Origin: Promicromonospora sp049532985
GTDB taxonomy: Bacteria > Actinomycetota > Actinomycetes > Actinomycetales > Cellulomonadaceae
Assembly (NCBI RefSeq): GCF_049532985.1
Contig: NZ_CP186693.1
Location: 2,666,001-2,730,000, forward strand
Length of the DNA stretch: 64,000 nucleotides
Reading direction: 5' to 3'
This document shows positions 40,493 through 50,121 of this stretch, piece by piece. Each line of letters begins with the position of its first letter. Positions within the stretch are counted from its first letter, which is position 1. The notes beneath the pieces were generated by a model. It did not search any database and was not told the origin of the DNA. It was given only the letters and a program-made list of their open reading frames with translations. The translations under genes and the position numbers were made by a program.

Positions 40493-43400
40493 ATGTCACA
40501 CCGGTCCAGAACGTCCATGCTCGTCCTAGCGGCCGTCACGGCGCTGGCGGCGGCAGTAGCGCCGGCGGCCGTCGCCGTCCCCCAGGCCCCGCCGGGCGCG
40601 GACAAGACCGATCCCCGCGACGCCCTGGCCCAGGACCTGGTGCCGGCCGAGACCACGCCGCAGCCCGGCGTCGAGCGGGACGCCGGCATCCAGAAGCTCG
40701 CGCTCGGGCGCGGCACCGCCGAGCGCACCTACCTGATCCGCCTGGCCGACGCCGCAGTGCCGAGCTACGACGGCGGCGTCGCCGGCCTGGAGGCCACGAC
40801 CCCGCGGGCGGGCCGCACGCTCGATGCCTCGTCGGCCCGCGTCCGCGAGTACACCGAGTTCCTCGAGGCCGAGCAGGACGACTTCGTCACCCGCATGGAG
40901 CGCACCGTCGGGCACGACGTCGAGGTGCCGTTCACCTACCAGTACGCCGTCAACGGCATCTCCGCCGTCCTGACCCCGGCCGAGGCCGCGCAGGTCGCCA
41001 AGGACCCCGCCGTCGCGCACATCGCGCTCGACGAGGAGCGTGAGCTGCACACCGACGCAGGCCCCGCCTGGAGCAACGCGGACGCGCTGTGGAACGCCGT
41101 CGAGGAGCTGGGCCTGCCGGAGGACTACAAGGGCGAGGGTGTCGTGATCGGCACCATCGACACGGGCATCCACCCGGGCAGCCCCTCGTTCGCCGAGACC
41201 GGCGCCGACGGGTACACGCACACCAACCCGCTGGGCGCGGGCAACTACCTGGGCGTGTGCGACCCGGCCAACACCGACCAGTACGACCCCGACTTCCCCT
41301 GCAACGGCAAGCTGATCGGCGCCTACGGGTTCCTCAGCGCCACCGACCGCAGCGCGCTGGACGAGGACGGGCACGGCTCGCACACGGCCTCCACGTCGGG
41401 CGGCAACGTCGTGAACGACGTGACGCCGACGGCGCCGGAGGGCACCGACCCGCCGACGTTCGACGTCTCCGGCGTCGCCCCGCACGCGAACGTCATCAGC
41501 TACCGCGGCTGCTGCACCACCGCGGGCCTGACGGCGTCGATCGACCAGGCCATCGCCGACGGCGTGGACGTCATCAACTACTCGATCGGCTCCTCCTCGC
41601 CGTCGGACCTGTGGAACGACTTCGACGCGATCGGGTTCCTCAACGCGCGCGCCGCGGGCATCTTCGTGGCCACCTCCAACGGCAACGACGGCCCCGGGTT
41701 CGCGACCACCGGCTCCCCCGCCGACGCACCGTGGATCACCTCCGTGGGCGCCTCGACGCACAACCGGCACATGGTCAACACCCTGGGTGACCTGACCAGC
41801 AGCGCGGGCACCCTGCCCGACCTGGCCGGCAAGTCGCTGACCGGGCCGCTGCCCGCGACCGAGATCGTCGACGCGGCCACGGTGGGCGACCCGCAGTGCA
41901 CGGCGACGACGGGCCACGAGGCCGAGTTCACCGACAAGATCGTGGTCTGCGCCCGCGGCGGCAACGGCCGTGTGGAGAAGTCGTCGAACGTCGCGGCCCA
42001 GGGCGCGGCGGGCTTCGTGCTCACCAACGACGAGCCGAACGGCGGCTCGCTGCTCGGTGACGCGTTCGCCGTGCCCGGCCTGGCCATCTCGTACGCGGAC
42101 GGTCAGACCCTCCGGGCCTGGCTCGCCGAGGGCACCGGGCACACCGGCACGGTCTCCGGCACGGACTTCGTCATCGACGACGAGCGCGGCGACACCATGG
42201 CCAGCTTCTCGTCGCGCGGCCCGAACCGCGCCGTCGACACGATCGTCCCGTCCATCACGGCGCCCGGCGTCGACATCCTCGCCGCCCTCGGCGTGGCCGA
42301 CGGCGCCTACGACCACGTCGAGTACGGCGTCATCTCCGGCACGTCGATGTCGAGCCCGCACGTCGCCGGTGCCGGCGCCCTGCTCACGCAGGCCCGCCCG
42401 GACTGGACCCCGGCGCAGCAGCAGTCGGCCCTCATGACCACGGCGCGCACGACCGTCAAGGACTTCGACGGCTCGCCCGCCACGCCGTACGAGCAGGGCA
42501 GCGGGCACATCGACATCGGGGCCGCCGTGCAGGCGGGCCTGCTGTTCGACGAGACGGCTGCCGACTACCTGGCGGCCGACCCGGAGGCGGGCGGCGACCC
42601 GAGCACGCTCAACCTGCCGTCCTTCGCCGACACCCAGTGCCTGGCCACCTGTTCCTGGGACCGCACGGCCGTCGCGCCGGCGTCGGCCCCGGCCGACGTC
42701 ACGTGGACGCCGTCCGCGGTGTCCGACGACGGGCTGTCCCTGGACGTGACCCTCTCGACCGAGACCGTCTCGCCGGGCGACTCGCTCGGCATCTCCGTCA
42801 CCGCCGACGTGACCGGCGCGCCGGAGGGCGAGACCCTGTTCGGCCGCATCACGCTCACCCCGAGCACCGAGGACGTCCCGGCGGTCACGCTGCCGGTCGC
42901 CGTCGTCCCGTCCGGCGCGATCCTGCCCGACGAGATCGACATCACCACGCGCCGCGACACCGGCTCGCAGGCCGTGACCGGCCTGAAGTCCGTCGCGATC
43001 AGCGACTTCACCGGCTCCGTGCAGGGCCTGGTGAAGGCAGACCAGCACGAGGGCTCGCTCAGCCAGGACCCGACCAACACGGACGCGTTCGACGACCTGA
43101 GCCAGGTCGAGGTCACCACGCTGGAGGTGCCCGAGGGCGCGTCACGGCTGGTGGCTCAGATCACCGCGGCCGAGGCGCCGGACCTCGACATGTTCGTGGG
43201 CACCGGGGACACGCCGAGCGCGGCGACCCAGGTGTGCGCGTCCACGACGTCGTCCGCCGCGGAGCTGTGCGAGGTGCCCGACCCCGAGGCCGGCACCTGG
43301 TGGGTGGTGGTGCAGAACTGGAACGGCACCGAGTACCAGCCCGACGCCCACACGCTGGCGACCGCCGTGGTGCCGGGCGAGGACCTCGGCCACGCCGGGG

Positions 43401-44890
43401 TGGCCGGACCCGAGGGCGAGGTGCCCGTGGGCGAGCCGTACGACGTGCGCGTGCACTGGGACCTGCCCGAGGCCGCCGAGGGCGACCTGTACTTCGGCAC
43501 CGCGGTGCTCGGCACCTCGCCGGACAGCCCCGGTGACATCGGCTCGATCCCGGTCCGGCTCTCCCGCGTGGCGGACGACGTGACCAAGACGGCGTCGGTC
43601 GACGCGGCCGGCGTCGGTGACACCGTCGGGTACGACATCACCGTCCAGCCCAACGTGACGCCCGAGGACCTGACGTACACGATCACCGACACCGTGCCGG
43701 ACGGCCTGACCGTCGACCCGGCGTCGGTGACCGGGGGCGGCGTGGTCGACGGGCAGACCATCACGTGGGAGGTCGACGTGCCGACGCAGGTGGGGGCCGT
43801 GGGATCCTACGAGGCGTCGACGCCGGCGGACGACCCGCAGTGCGTGTCCGGGTTCCAGGACCTGGGCGCGGCCGGTGTCGGGTTCAGCACGCTCGACGGC
43901 GACAGCGTGGCCGTCAACGCGTTCTCGGACATCGGCCCGTTCACCCACTACGGCGAGCAGTCTCCCGGCCTGGTCGTCTCCGACGACGGGCTGATCACGG
44001 TCACCGGCGGCTATGCCGGCGAGCCGTGGACACCACAGGAACTGCCCAGCGCGGCAGCACCGAACGGCGTGATCGCACCGCTCTGGTCGGACCTGGAGCT
44101 CTCCTTGACGAACGACCGCGGCGTGCGGATCGCCAATACGCGTGACCAGGAGACAGCCGTCGTCCAGTGGGACGATCCCTTCCCGTACGGCGCGGACCCC
44201 ACCGACCTTTCCAACTCGGTTGGCACCTTCCAGGCCTGGGTCCACAAGAACGTCAGTGACTCGCGCCCGGAGATCCGCTTCGAGTATGGGGACATCGGCG
44301 CCCTTCCGGACTCCGCCACCATCGGGGTCGAGAACCTGGCGGGCACGCTGGGTACCGCCCTGGTGAACTCCGGTGACCCGGCCGACACCATCACCGACGG
44401 CAGCACCATCTGCCTCGACTACGTGGGGCCGGAGGCCGACGCGGTCACGCTCTCGTACGAGACCACGGTGGACGCCGACGCGCTGAGTGGCACGTACACC
44501 AACTCGGCGGAGCACGTCACGTCGAACCCGTTCGACGAGCCCGCCGTGGCGTCGGCGGACGTCGAGGTGACCGGGGCCGCGGCCCCGGCGTGGGACCGCA
44601 AGACCGTCTACCGGGCCGGTGACGAGGTGTCGTACGACGGCGCCGTGTACGTGGCCCTGTGGTGGACCCGCGGCGACAAGCCGGGCAAGCCCTACGGCCC
44701 GTGGGCCGAGGTCGGGGCGGACGTCGTCTGCGGCGACGAGACGTACCAGGCCTGGACGAGCACCTGGGTCTACACGGGCGGCGAGACGGTGGCGCACGAC
44801 GGCCACCTCTGGCAGGCCAAGTGGTGGACCCGCAACCAGGAGCCGGGCGCCACGCCGTGGGGCCCGTGGCGGGACCTGGGCGTCTGCTGA
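40493..44890 (+). CDS. Secreted subtilisin-like protease with two chitin-binding modules
   Basis: This 1465-residue exported protein starts with a signal peptide (to about residue 29) and an I9-type propeptide (about 75-185: RTYLIRLADAAVP, VNGISAVLTPAEAAQV). The S8 domain has Asp223 (GTIDTGIHPG), His294 (DGHGSHTAS), oxyanion Asn398 (ATSNGNDGPG) and Ser618 (GTSMSSPHVAG). A protease-associated domain is inserted at about 450-560. Beta-sandwich and DUF11-like repeats follow. The last 100 residues are two CBM5/12 modules (AWDRKTVYRAGDEVSYDG and AWTSTWVYTGGETVAHDG), each with paired Trp. GGGAG lies seven bases before the ATG. It probably digests proteins embedded in chitinous material, next to a chitinase gene. 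Confidence 0.95.
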   Translation: MSHRSRTSMLVLAAVTALAAAVAPAAVAVPQAPPGADKTDPRDALAQDLVPAETTPQPGVERDAGIQKLALGRGTAERTYLIRLADAAVPSYDGGVAGLEATTPRAGRTLDASSARVREYTEFLEAEQDDFVTRMERTVGHDVEVPFTYQYAVNGISAVLTPAEAAQVAKDPAVAHIALDEERELHTDAGPAWSNADALWNAVEELGLPEDYKGEGVVIGTIDTGIHPGSPSFAETGADGYTHTNPLGAGNYLGVCDPANTDQYDPDFPCNGKLIGAYGFLSATDRSALDEDGHGSHTASTSGGNVVNDVTPTAPEGTDPPTFDVSGVAPHANVISYRGCCTTAGLTASIDQAIADGVDVINYSIGSSSPSDLWNDFDAIGFLNARAAGIFVATSNGNDGPGFATTGSPADAPWITSVGASTHNRHMVNTLGDLTSSAGTLPDLAGKSLTGPLPATEIVDAATVGDPQCTATTGHEAEFTDKIVVCARGGNGRVEKSSNVAAQGAAGFVLTNDEPNGGSLLGDAFAVPGLAISYADGQTLRAWLAEGTGHTGTVSGTDFVIDDERGDTMASFSSRGPNRAVDTIVPSITAPGVDILAALGVADGAYDHVEYGVISGTSMSSPHVAGAGALLTQARPDWTPAQQQSALMTTARTTVKDFDGSPATPYEQGSGHIDIGAAVQAGLLFDETAADYLAADPEAGGDPSTLNLPSFADTQCLATCSWDRTAVAPASAPADVTWTPSAVSDDGLSLDVTLSTETVSPGDSLGISVTADVTGAPEGETLFGRITLTPSTEDVPAVTLPVAVVPSGAILPDEIDITTRRDTGSQAVTGLKSVAISDFTGSVQGLVKADQHEGSLSQDPTNTDAFDDLSQVEVTTLEVPEGASRLVAQITAAEAPDLDMFVGTGDTPSAATQVCASTTSSAAELCEVPDPEAGTWWVVVQNWNGTEYQPDAHTLATAVVPGEDLGHAGVAGPEGEVPVGEPYDVRVHWDLPEAAEGDLYFGTAVLGTSPDSPGDIGSIPVRLSRVADDVTKTASVDAAGVGDTVGYDITVQPNVTPEDLTYTITDTVPDGLTVDPASVTGGGVVDGQTITWEVDVPTQVGAVGSYEASTPADDPQCVSGFQDLGAAGVGFSTLDGDSVAVNAFSDIGPFTHYGEQSPGLVVSDDGLITVTGGYAGEPWTPQELPSAAAPNGVIAPLWSDLELSLTNDRGVRIANTRDQETAVVQWDDPFPYGADPTDLSNSVGTFQAWVHKNVSDSRPEIRFEYGDIGALPDSATIGVENLAGTLGTALVNSGDPADTITDGSTICLDYVGPEADAVTLSYETTVDADALSGTYTNSAEHVTSNPFDEPAVASADVEVTGAAAPAWDRKTVYRAGDEVSYDGAVYVALWWTRGDKPGKPYGPWAEVGADVVCGDETYQAWTSTWVYTGGETVAHDGHLWQAKWWTRNQEPGATPWGPWRDLGVC

Positions 44891-44903
44891 GGTAGAACCG
44901 CCT

Positions 44904-44953
44904 GACGTGTCAGGCCCTCAGGCCACCCGGGTGACCTGAGGGCCTGACACGTC
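44904..44953. terminator. Convergent hairpin, palindrome group B
   Basis: Arms at 44904-44922 and 44935-44953 are exactly complementary over 19 bp; the loop can pair further (CAC-CCGG-GTG). It lies between the protease stop and the Nudix stop. It carries the GGGTGACCTG apex found at 8305 and 21197. Confidence 0.65.
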
Positions 44954-44956
44954 CCA

Positions 44957-45550
44957 TCAGAAGCCGAACGTCAGCAATCTCGGCACCTGGGTACCGTGAC
45001 GCCCCGCGTCGTGCATCGCGCGCAGCACCGCCGCCTCGTGGGGCACCAGCGGCTCGGGCAGCGCGACGAACGGGAACCACGCCAGGTCGGCGGCCTTCTC
45101 CGGCTCCTGGATCGTGGGCGTCCCCGTCCAGCGTGTGGCCTCGAACATGAAGTCGACGCGCTGCTCGATGGCGGGGCCGCCCGGCTCGCCGCGGTGCAGC
45201 ACCGTCAGCGGCCGGACGTCCTCAGGCGCGACGATCACGCCGAGCTCCTCCGACGCCTCGCGGACGGCGGCGTCGACCGCAGACTCGCCCTCCTCGACGT
45301 GGCCGGCCGCGGCACACGCCCAGTACCCGTCGCGATACCCGGTGCCCTGGCGGAGCTGGAGCAGCACCTGCCCCTCGCGCCGCAGGAAGAGGTAGGCCGC
45401 CGGCACCAGCGAGAATCGCTCGTGGTCGCCCGCACGATAGCGGTCGGTCGCGGCGGGCAGCCCTTCGGCCGGCCCGACAGGATCCGGCGGTCCGGCGGCA
45501 ACCGCAGGTTCGGCCCCGGCGGCGGCCCGTCCGGGCGGAGCGTCCGTCAC
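44957..45550 (-). CDS. Nudix hydrolase
   Basis: The 197-residue protein has a full Nudix box, GHVEEGESAVDAAVREASEE followed by LGV, in a MutT-like fold, after a proline/alanine-rich N-terminus of about 40 residues. It hydrolyses a nucleoside diphosphate derivative that cannot be specified. GTG 45550 overlaps the dnaE stop as GTGA. Cotranscription with the replicative polymerase would fit nucleotide-pool cleaning, but this is inference. Confidence 0.9.
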   Translation of the reverse strand: MTDAPPGRAAAGAEPAVAAGPPDPVGPAEGLPAATDRYRAGDHERFSLVPAAYLFLRREGQVLLQLRQGTGYRDGYWACAAAGHVEEGESAVDAAVREASEELGVIVAPEDVRPLTVLHRGEPGGPAIEQRVDFMFEATRWTGTPTIQEPEKAADLAWFPFVALPEPLVPHEAAVLRAMHDAGRHGTQVPRLLTFGF

Positions 45551-48500
45551 GACAGGCAGCCCTGGCCGAGCAGGGCCTTGAGGTCGCCGAACAACGCCGG
45601 CGACTTCTCGACCCGCAGTGTGTCGGCGGCGCGCACGATCGTCTTCTTGCCGGGCTCGGCCACGGCCACGTGCACCTCCGCGGACCCGGGGTGCGTGGCG
45701 AGCACCTCGCGCAGGCGCACCATCACCGGCTCCACCGCTCGGCTGTGCGGCACCGTGACGGCCAGCGGCGAGTCCGACCCGACGGTGATGTCGGGCAGCG
45801 CCACCTCCATGGCCTGCAACGACATCGACTCGTCGCGGCGGCGCACCTTGCCGCGCAGCACGACCACCTGGTCCTCGGCGAGCATCGTGGAGTACGCGAG
45901 GTAGGTCTCGCCGAAGAACATGACCTCGACGGCACCCTCCAGGTCCTCGACGGTCACGGCGGCCCACGGGTTGCCGTTCTTGCTCATCTTGCGCTGCACC
46001 GACGTGAGCAGGCCCGCCACGGTCACCACGGAGTTGTCCGGCCGGTGCTCGTCGGCCAGCAGCGAGGCGATCGACGTGTCCGCGGCGCGCTGCAGAACGT
46101 GCTCCAGGCCGGACAGCGGGTGGTCGCTCACGTACAGGCCGAGCATCTCGCGCTCGAACTGGAGCTTCTGCTTCTTCTCCCAGTCCGGCAGGTCCGGCAC
46201 CTCGACGGAGAAGCCCATGCCCGCCTCGTCGTCCCCGCCGCCAAAGTCGGCGAACAGGTCGAACTGTCCCTCGGCCTCCTTGCGCTTCACGCTGATCACG
46301 GAGTCGACGGCCTGCTCGTGCACCACCAGCAGCGACCGCCGGGTGTGACCGAGCGAGTCGAAGGCGCCGGACTTGATGAGCGACTCGATGGTGCGCTTGT
46401 TGCAGACCGGCGCGGGCACCTTGTCCAGGAAGTCCTGGAACGAGGTGAAGGAGCCCTTCGCCTCACGGGCCTCCACGATGGCGTCCACGACGTTGCGCCC
46501 CACGTTCCGCACGCCAGTGAGCCCGAAGCGGATGTCGTTCCCCACAGCGGTGAACTTGGCCGAGGAGTCGTTGACGTCCGGCGGCAGCACCGTGATGCCC
46601 ATGCGGCGGCACTCGTTGAGGTAGAGCGCCATCTTGTCCTTGTTGTCGCCCACCGACTGCAGCAGGCCCGCCATGTACTCGGCCGGGTAGTTGGCCTTGA
46701 GGTAGGCGGTCCAGTACGCGACGAGGCCGTAGCCCGCGGAGTGGGCCTTGTTGAAGGCGTAGCCGGCGAACGGGACCAGGGTGTCCCACACCGCCTTGAT
46801 CGCGGCGTCGCTGTACCCCTTCTCGCGGGCGCCCTTCTCGAAGTTGACGAACTCCTTGGCCAGCACCTCGGGCTTCTTCTTGCCCATGGCGCGGCGCAGC
46901 AGGTCGGCCTGGCCGAGCGAGTAGCCGGCCATGATCTGCGCGGCGCGCTGCACCTGCTCCTGGTAGACGATCAGGCCGTAGGTCTCGTCCAGGATCTCCG
47001 CGAAGGGCTCGACCACCTCCGGGTGGATCGCGTCGATCTGCTGCTGGCCGTTCTTGCGCATCGCGTAGTTGATGTGCGAGTTCATGCCCATCGGGCCGGG
47101 CCGGTACAGGGCGATGACGGCGGAGACGTCCTCGAAGTTGTCGGGCCGCATCTGCCGCAGCAGGGCTCGCATCGCACCGCCGTCGAGCTGGAACACGCCG
47201 AGCGTGTTGCCGCTCGCGAGCAGGTCGTAGGTGGCCTTGTCGTCGAGCGCCACGTTCTCGATGTCGACCGGGTCCTTGCCGTTCATCACGATGTTCTCGA
47301 GCGCGTCGTCGAGGATCGTGAGGTTGCGCAGACCCAGGAAGTCCATCTTGATCAGGCCGAGGCCCTCGGACGTCGGGTAGTCGAACTGCGTGATCACTGC
47401 GCCGTCCTGCGGGCGCTTCATGATCGGGATGATGTCGATCAGCGGCTCGCTGGACATGATCACGCCGGCGGCGTGCACGCCCCACTGTCGCTTCAGCCCT
47501 TCGATACCGAGTGCCAGCTCGACCACGCGCTGCGCCTCGGGGTCGGTGTCGTGCACCTGACGGAACTCAGCGGCCTCCGGGTACCGGGGGTGCTTCGGGT
47601 CGAAGATGCCCGTCAGCGGGATGTCCTTGCCCATCACCGCGGGCGGCATCGCCTTGGTGAGCTTCTCCCCCATGGCGAAGGGGAAGCCCAGCAGCCGCGA
47701 GGAGTCCTTGATGGCCTGCTTGGCCTTGATGGTGCCGTAGGTGACGATCTGCGCCACGCGGTCGTCGCCGTACTTCTCGGTGACGTACCTGATGGCCTCG
47801 CCGCGACGACGTTCGTCGAAGTCGACGTCGACGTCCGGCATGGAGACGCGCTCCGGGTTGAGGAACCGCTCGAAGATGAGCCCGTGCTCCAGCGGGTCGA
47901 GCTCGGTGATGCCCATGAGATAGGAGACCATCGACCCGGCCGCGGAGCCTCGGCCCGGTCCGACCCGGATGCCCTGGGCCTTGGACCAGTTGATGAAGTC
48001 GGCGACCACGAGGAAGTACCCCGGGAAGCCCATCTGGATGATGATCTCGACTTCTTTGTCGGCCTGCTTGCGCACCGCGTCCGAGTAGCCGTTCGGGTAC
48101 CGGCGCTGCAGGCCCGCCTCGACCTCCTTGACGAACCACGAGATCTCGTCCTCGCCGTCCGGCACCGGGAAGCGCGGCATGTAGTTGGCCGACGTGTCGA
48201 AGGAGACCTCGCACTGCTCGGCGATGAGCAGCGTGCTGTCGCACGCCTCGGGGAGCTCCTTGAAGATCCTGCGCATCTCGGCGGCCGACTTCACGTAGTA
48301 GCCCGTGCCGTCGAACTTGAAGCGGTTCGGGTCGTCCAGCGTGGAGCCGGAGTTGATCGCGAGCAGCGCCTCCTGGCTGGTCGCGTCCTCCTCGCGCACG
48401 TAGTGCAGGTCGTTGGTGGCCACCAGCCGGGCGCCGATGGTCTTGGCCAGCTCCAGGAGCTCCTTGGTGACCCGGGTCTCGATGTCGAGCCCGTGGTCCA

Positions 48501-49095
48501 TCAGCTCGACGAAGTAGTTCTCCTTGCCGAAGATGTCCTGCAGCTCACCCGCCTGCCGGACCGCCTCGTCCCACTGCCCCAGCCGCAGGCGCGTCTGGAT
48601 CTCGCCCGACGGGCACCCGGTGGTCGCGATGAGCCCCTCGGAGTACCGCTCCAGCAGCTCACGGTCCATCCGGGGCCACTTGCCCATCTGGCCCTCGAGC
48701 GAGGCCAGCGACGACGCCCGGAACAGGTTGTGCATGCCCGTGTTGTTCTTGCTCAGCAGCGTCATGTGCGTGTACGCACCGCGCGCCGACACGTCGTCCG
48801 ACTCCTGCCCCGCCTCGCCGTAGCGCACGCGCGTCTGGTCGAACCGGCTGGTACCCGGCGTGACATATGCCTCGACGCCGATGATCGGCTTGATGCCCGC
48901 CTTCTGCGCCTGCGCCCAGAACTCGTGCGCCCCGAACAGGTACCCGTGGTCGGTGGTCGCGATGGCGTGCTGACCCTGCCGCGCGACCTCCTCCATGAGA
49001 TCGCCGATCCGGGCCGCGCCGTCCAGCATCGAGAACTCGGTGTGGACGTGGAGATGGACGAAGTCGTCGCTCGTGGAAGCGGTGGCGGTGGGCAT
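45547..49095 (-). CDS. dnaE: DNA polymerase III alpha subunit
   Basis: The 1182-residue replicative polymerase has the PHP domain at the N-terminus (VHLHVHTEFSMLDGAARI), the C-family catalytic core with GRGSAAGSMVSYLMGI and PDVDVDFDERRRGEAIRYV, fingers and beta-clamp-binding regions, and an OB-fold near residue 1010 (VVTVAGLLTSVQRKM). It is the DnaE1 type. A TAAGAT box ends seven bases before ATG 49095, so a leaderless start there is preferred over ATG 49101. The downstream Nudix gene overlaps its stop. Confidence 0.97.
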   Translation of the reverse strand: MPTATASTSDDFVHLHVHTEFSMLDGAARIGDLMEEVARQGQHAIATTDHGYLFGAHEFWAQAQKAGIKPIIGVEAYVTPGTSRFDQTRVRYGEAGQESDDVSARGAYTHMTLLSKNNTGMHNLFRASSLASLEGQMGKWPRMDRELLERYSEGLIATTGCPSGEIQTRLRLGQWDEAVRQAGELQDIFGKENYFVELMDHGLDIETRVTKELLELAKTIGARLVATNDLHYVREEDATSQEALLAINSGSTLDDPNRFKFDGTGYYVKSAAEMRRIFKELPEACDSTLLIAEQCEVSFDTSANYMPRFPVPDGEDEISWFVKEVEAGLQRRYPNGYSDAVRKQADKEVEIIIQMGFPGYFLVVADFINWSKAQGIRVGPGRGSAAGSMVSYLMGITELDPLEHGLIFERFLNPERVSMPDVDVDFDERRRGEAIRYVTEKYGDDRVAQIVTYGTIKAKQAIKDSSRLLGFPFAMGEKLTKAMPPAVMGKDIPLTGIFDPKHPRYPEAAEFRQVHDTDPEAQRVVELALGIEGLKRQWGVHAAGVIMSSEPLIDIIPIMKRPQDGAVITQFDYPTSEGLGLIKMDFLGLRNLTILDDALENIVMNGKDPVDIENVALDDKATYDLLASGNTLGVFQLDGGAMRALLRQMRPDNFEDVSAVIALYRPGPMGMNSHINYAMRKNGQQQIDAIHPEVVEPFAEILDETYGLIVYQEQVQRAAQIMAGYSLGQADLLRRAMGKKKPEVLAKEFVNFEKGAREKGYSDAAIKAVWDTLVPFAGYAFNKAHSAGYGLVAYWTAYLKANYPAEYMAGLLQSVGDNKDKMALYLNECRRMGITVLPPDVNDSSAKFTAVGNDIRFGLTGVRNVGRNVVDAIVEAREAKGSFTSFQDFLDKVPAPVCNKRTIESLIKSGAFDSLGHTRRSLLVVHEQAVDSVISVKRKEAEGQFDLFADFGGGDDEAGMGFSVEVPDLPDWEKKQKLQFEREMLGLYVSDHPLSGLEHVLQRAADTSIASLLADEHRPDNSVVTVAGLLTSVQRKMSKNGNPWAAVTVEDLEGAVEVMFFGETYLAYSTMLAEDQVVVLRGKVRRRDESMSLQAMEVALPDITVGSDSPLAVTVPHSRAVEPVMVRLREVLATHPGSAEVHVAVAEPGKKTIVRAADTLRVEKSPALFGDLKALLGQGCLS

Positions 49096-49102
49096 GTCCA
49101 TG

Positions 49103-49108
49103 ATCTTA
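49103..49108 (-). promoter_or_regulatory. -10 box of dnaE, leaderless
   Basis: TAAGAT on the minus strand is followed by seven bases and ATG 49095. The in-frame ATG 49101 lies within those seven bases and would not be transcribed as a start. Confidence 0.5.
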
Positions 49109-49191
49109 GGACGGCTCACCCACACGCCCGGGTCTCCTCGCACGGCGTTCCGCGATTCGCCCTGAGACGGATCGCACACACCGTCGGGGAC

Positions 49192-50121
49192 CTACCGGTA
49201 CGCGCCCCGCACGACCTCGAGCGCCGCCTCCAGATCGGCCGGATAGGCCGACTCCACCTCGACCCGGCGCCCGGTCACCGGGTGCTCGAAACCCAGCCGG
49301 TGCGCGTGCAGCCACTGCCGCGTCAGCCCCACCTTGGAGGCCAGCACAGGGTCGGCGCCGTACGTCAGATCGCCCACGAGCGGGTGCCGCAGCGCGGCGA
49401 AATGCACGCGGATCTGGTGGGTGCGTCCCGTCTCCAGGTGCACCTCCAGCAGCGACGCGGCCGGCAGCATCTCCAGGGTCTCGTAGTGCGTCACCGACGG
49501 CTTGCCGTCCGCGGTCACCGCGAACTTCCAGTCCGAGCTGGGGTGCCGCCCGATCGGCGCGTCGATGGTGCCCGTCGTCGGGTCAGGATGGCCCTGGGCC
49601 AGCGCGTGGTAGACCTTGTCGACCGTGCGCTCCTTGAAGGCCCGCTTGAGCCCCGTGTAGGCGGTCTCCGACTTCGCCACGACCATGAGTCCGGACGTGC
49701 CGACGTCCAGCCGGTGCACGATCCCCTGCCGCTCCGCCGCGCCCGACGTGGAGACGCGGTAGCCCGCGGCGATCAGCGCCCCCACCACGGTGGGACCCGT
49801 CCAGCCCGGCGACGGGTGCGCCGCCACGCCGACCGGCTTGTCGATCACGACCAGGTCGTCGTCGTCGTACACGATGCCCATGCCGGGCACGGGCTCGGCC
49901 ACCACCTCGACGGCCGGCCGTTCCTCCGGCACGTCCACCTCGAGCCAGCCGCCGGGTACCACCCGGTCGGACTTGCCGACCTGACGCCCGTCGAGACGCA
50001 CCGCTCCGGACTCGGCGAGCTCCGCCGCCCGCGTCCGGGAGAAGCCGAGCATCCGGGCCAGCGCCGCGTCGACGCGGTCGCCGGCGAGCCCGTCCGGGAC
50101 GGGCAGGGTCCGCACCGCCAT
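49192..50121 (-). CDS. RluD-type RNA pseudouridine synthase
   Basis: The 309-residue enzyme has an N-terminal S4 RNA-binding domain (about 12-75) and an RluA-family catalytic domain with the invariant aspartate in GIVHRLDVGTSGLMV. LETGRTHQIRVHFAALRHPL is the second conserved block. It makes pseudouridine in ribosomal RNA. The ATG shares one base with the lspA stop. The lspA-rluD pairing is conserved across many bacteria. Confidence 0.93.
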   Translation of the reverse strand: MAVRTLPVPDGLAGDRVDAALARMLGFSRTRAAELAESGAVRLDGRQVGKSDRVVPGGWLEVDVPEERPAVEVVAEPVPGMGIVYDDDDLVVIDKPVGVAAHPSPGWTGPTVVGALIAAGYRVSTSGAAERQGIVHRLDVGTSGLMVVAKSETAYTGLKRAFKERTVDKVYHALAQGHPDPTTGTIDAPIGRHPSSDWKFAVTADGKPSVTHYETLEMLPAASLLEVHLETGRTHQIRVHFAALRHPLVGDLTYGADPVLASKVGLTRQWLHAHRLGFEHPVTGRRVEVESAYPADLEAALEVVRGAYR

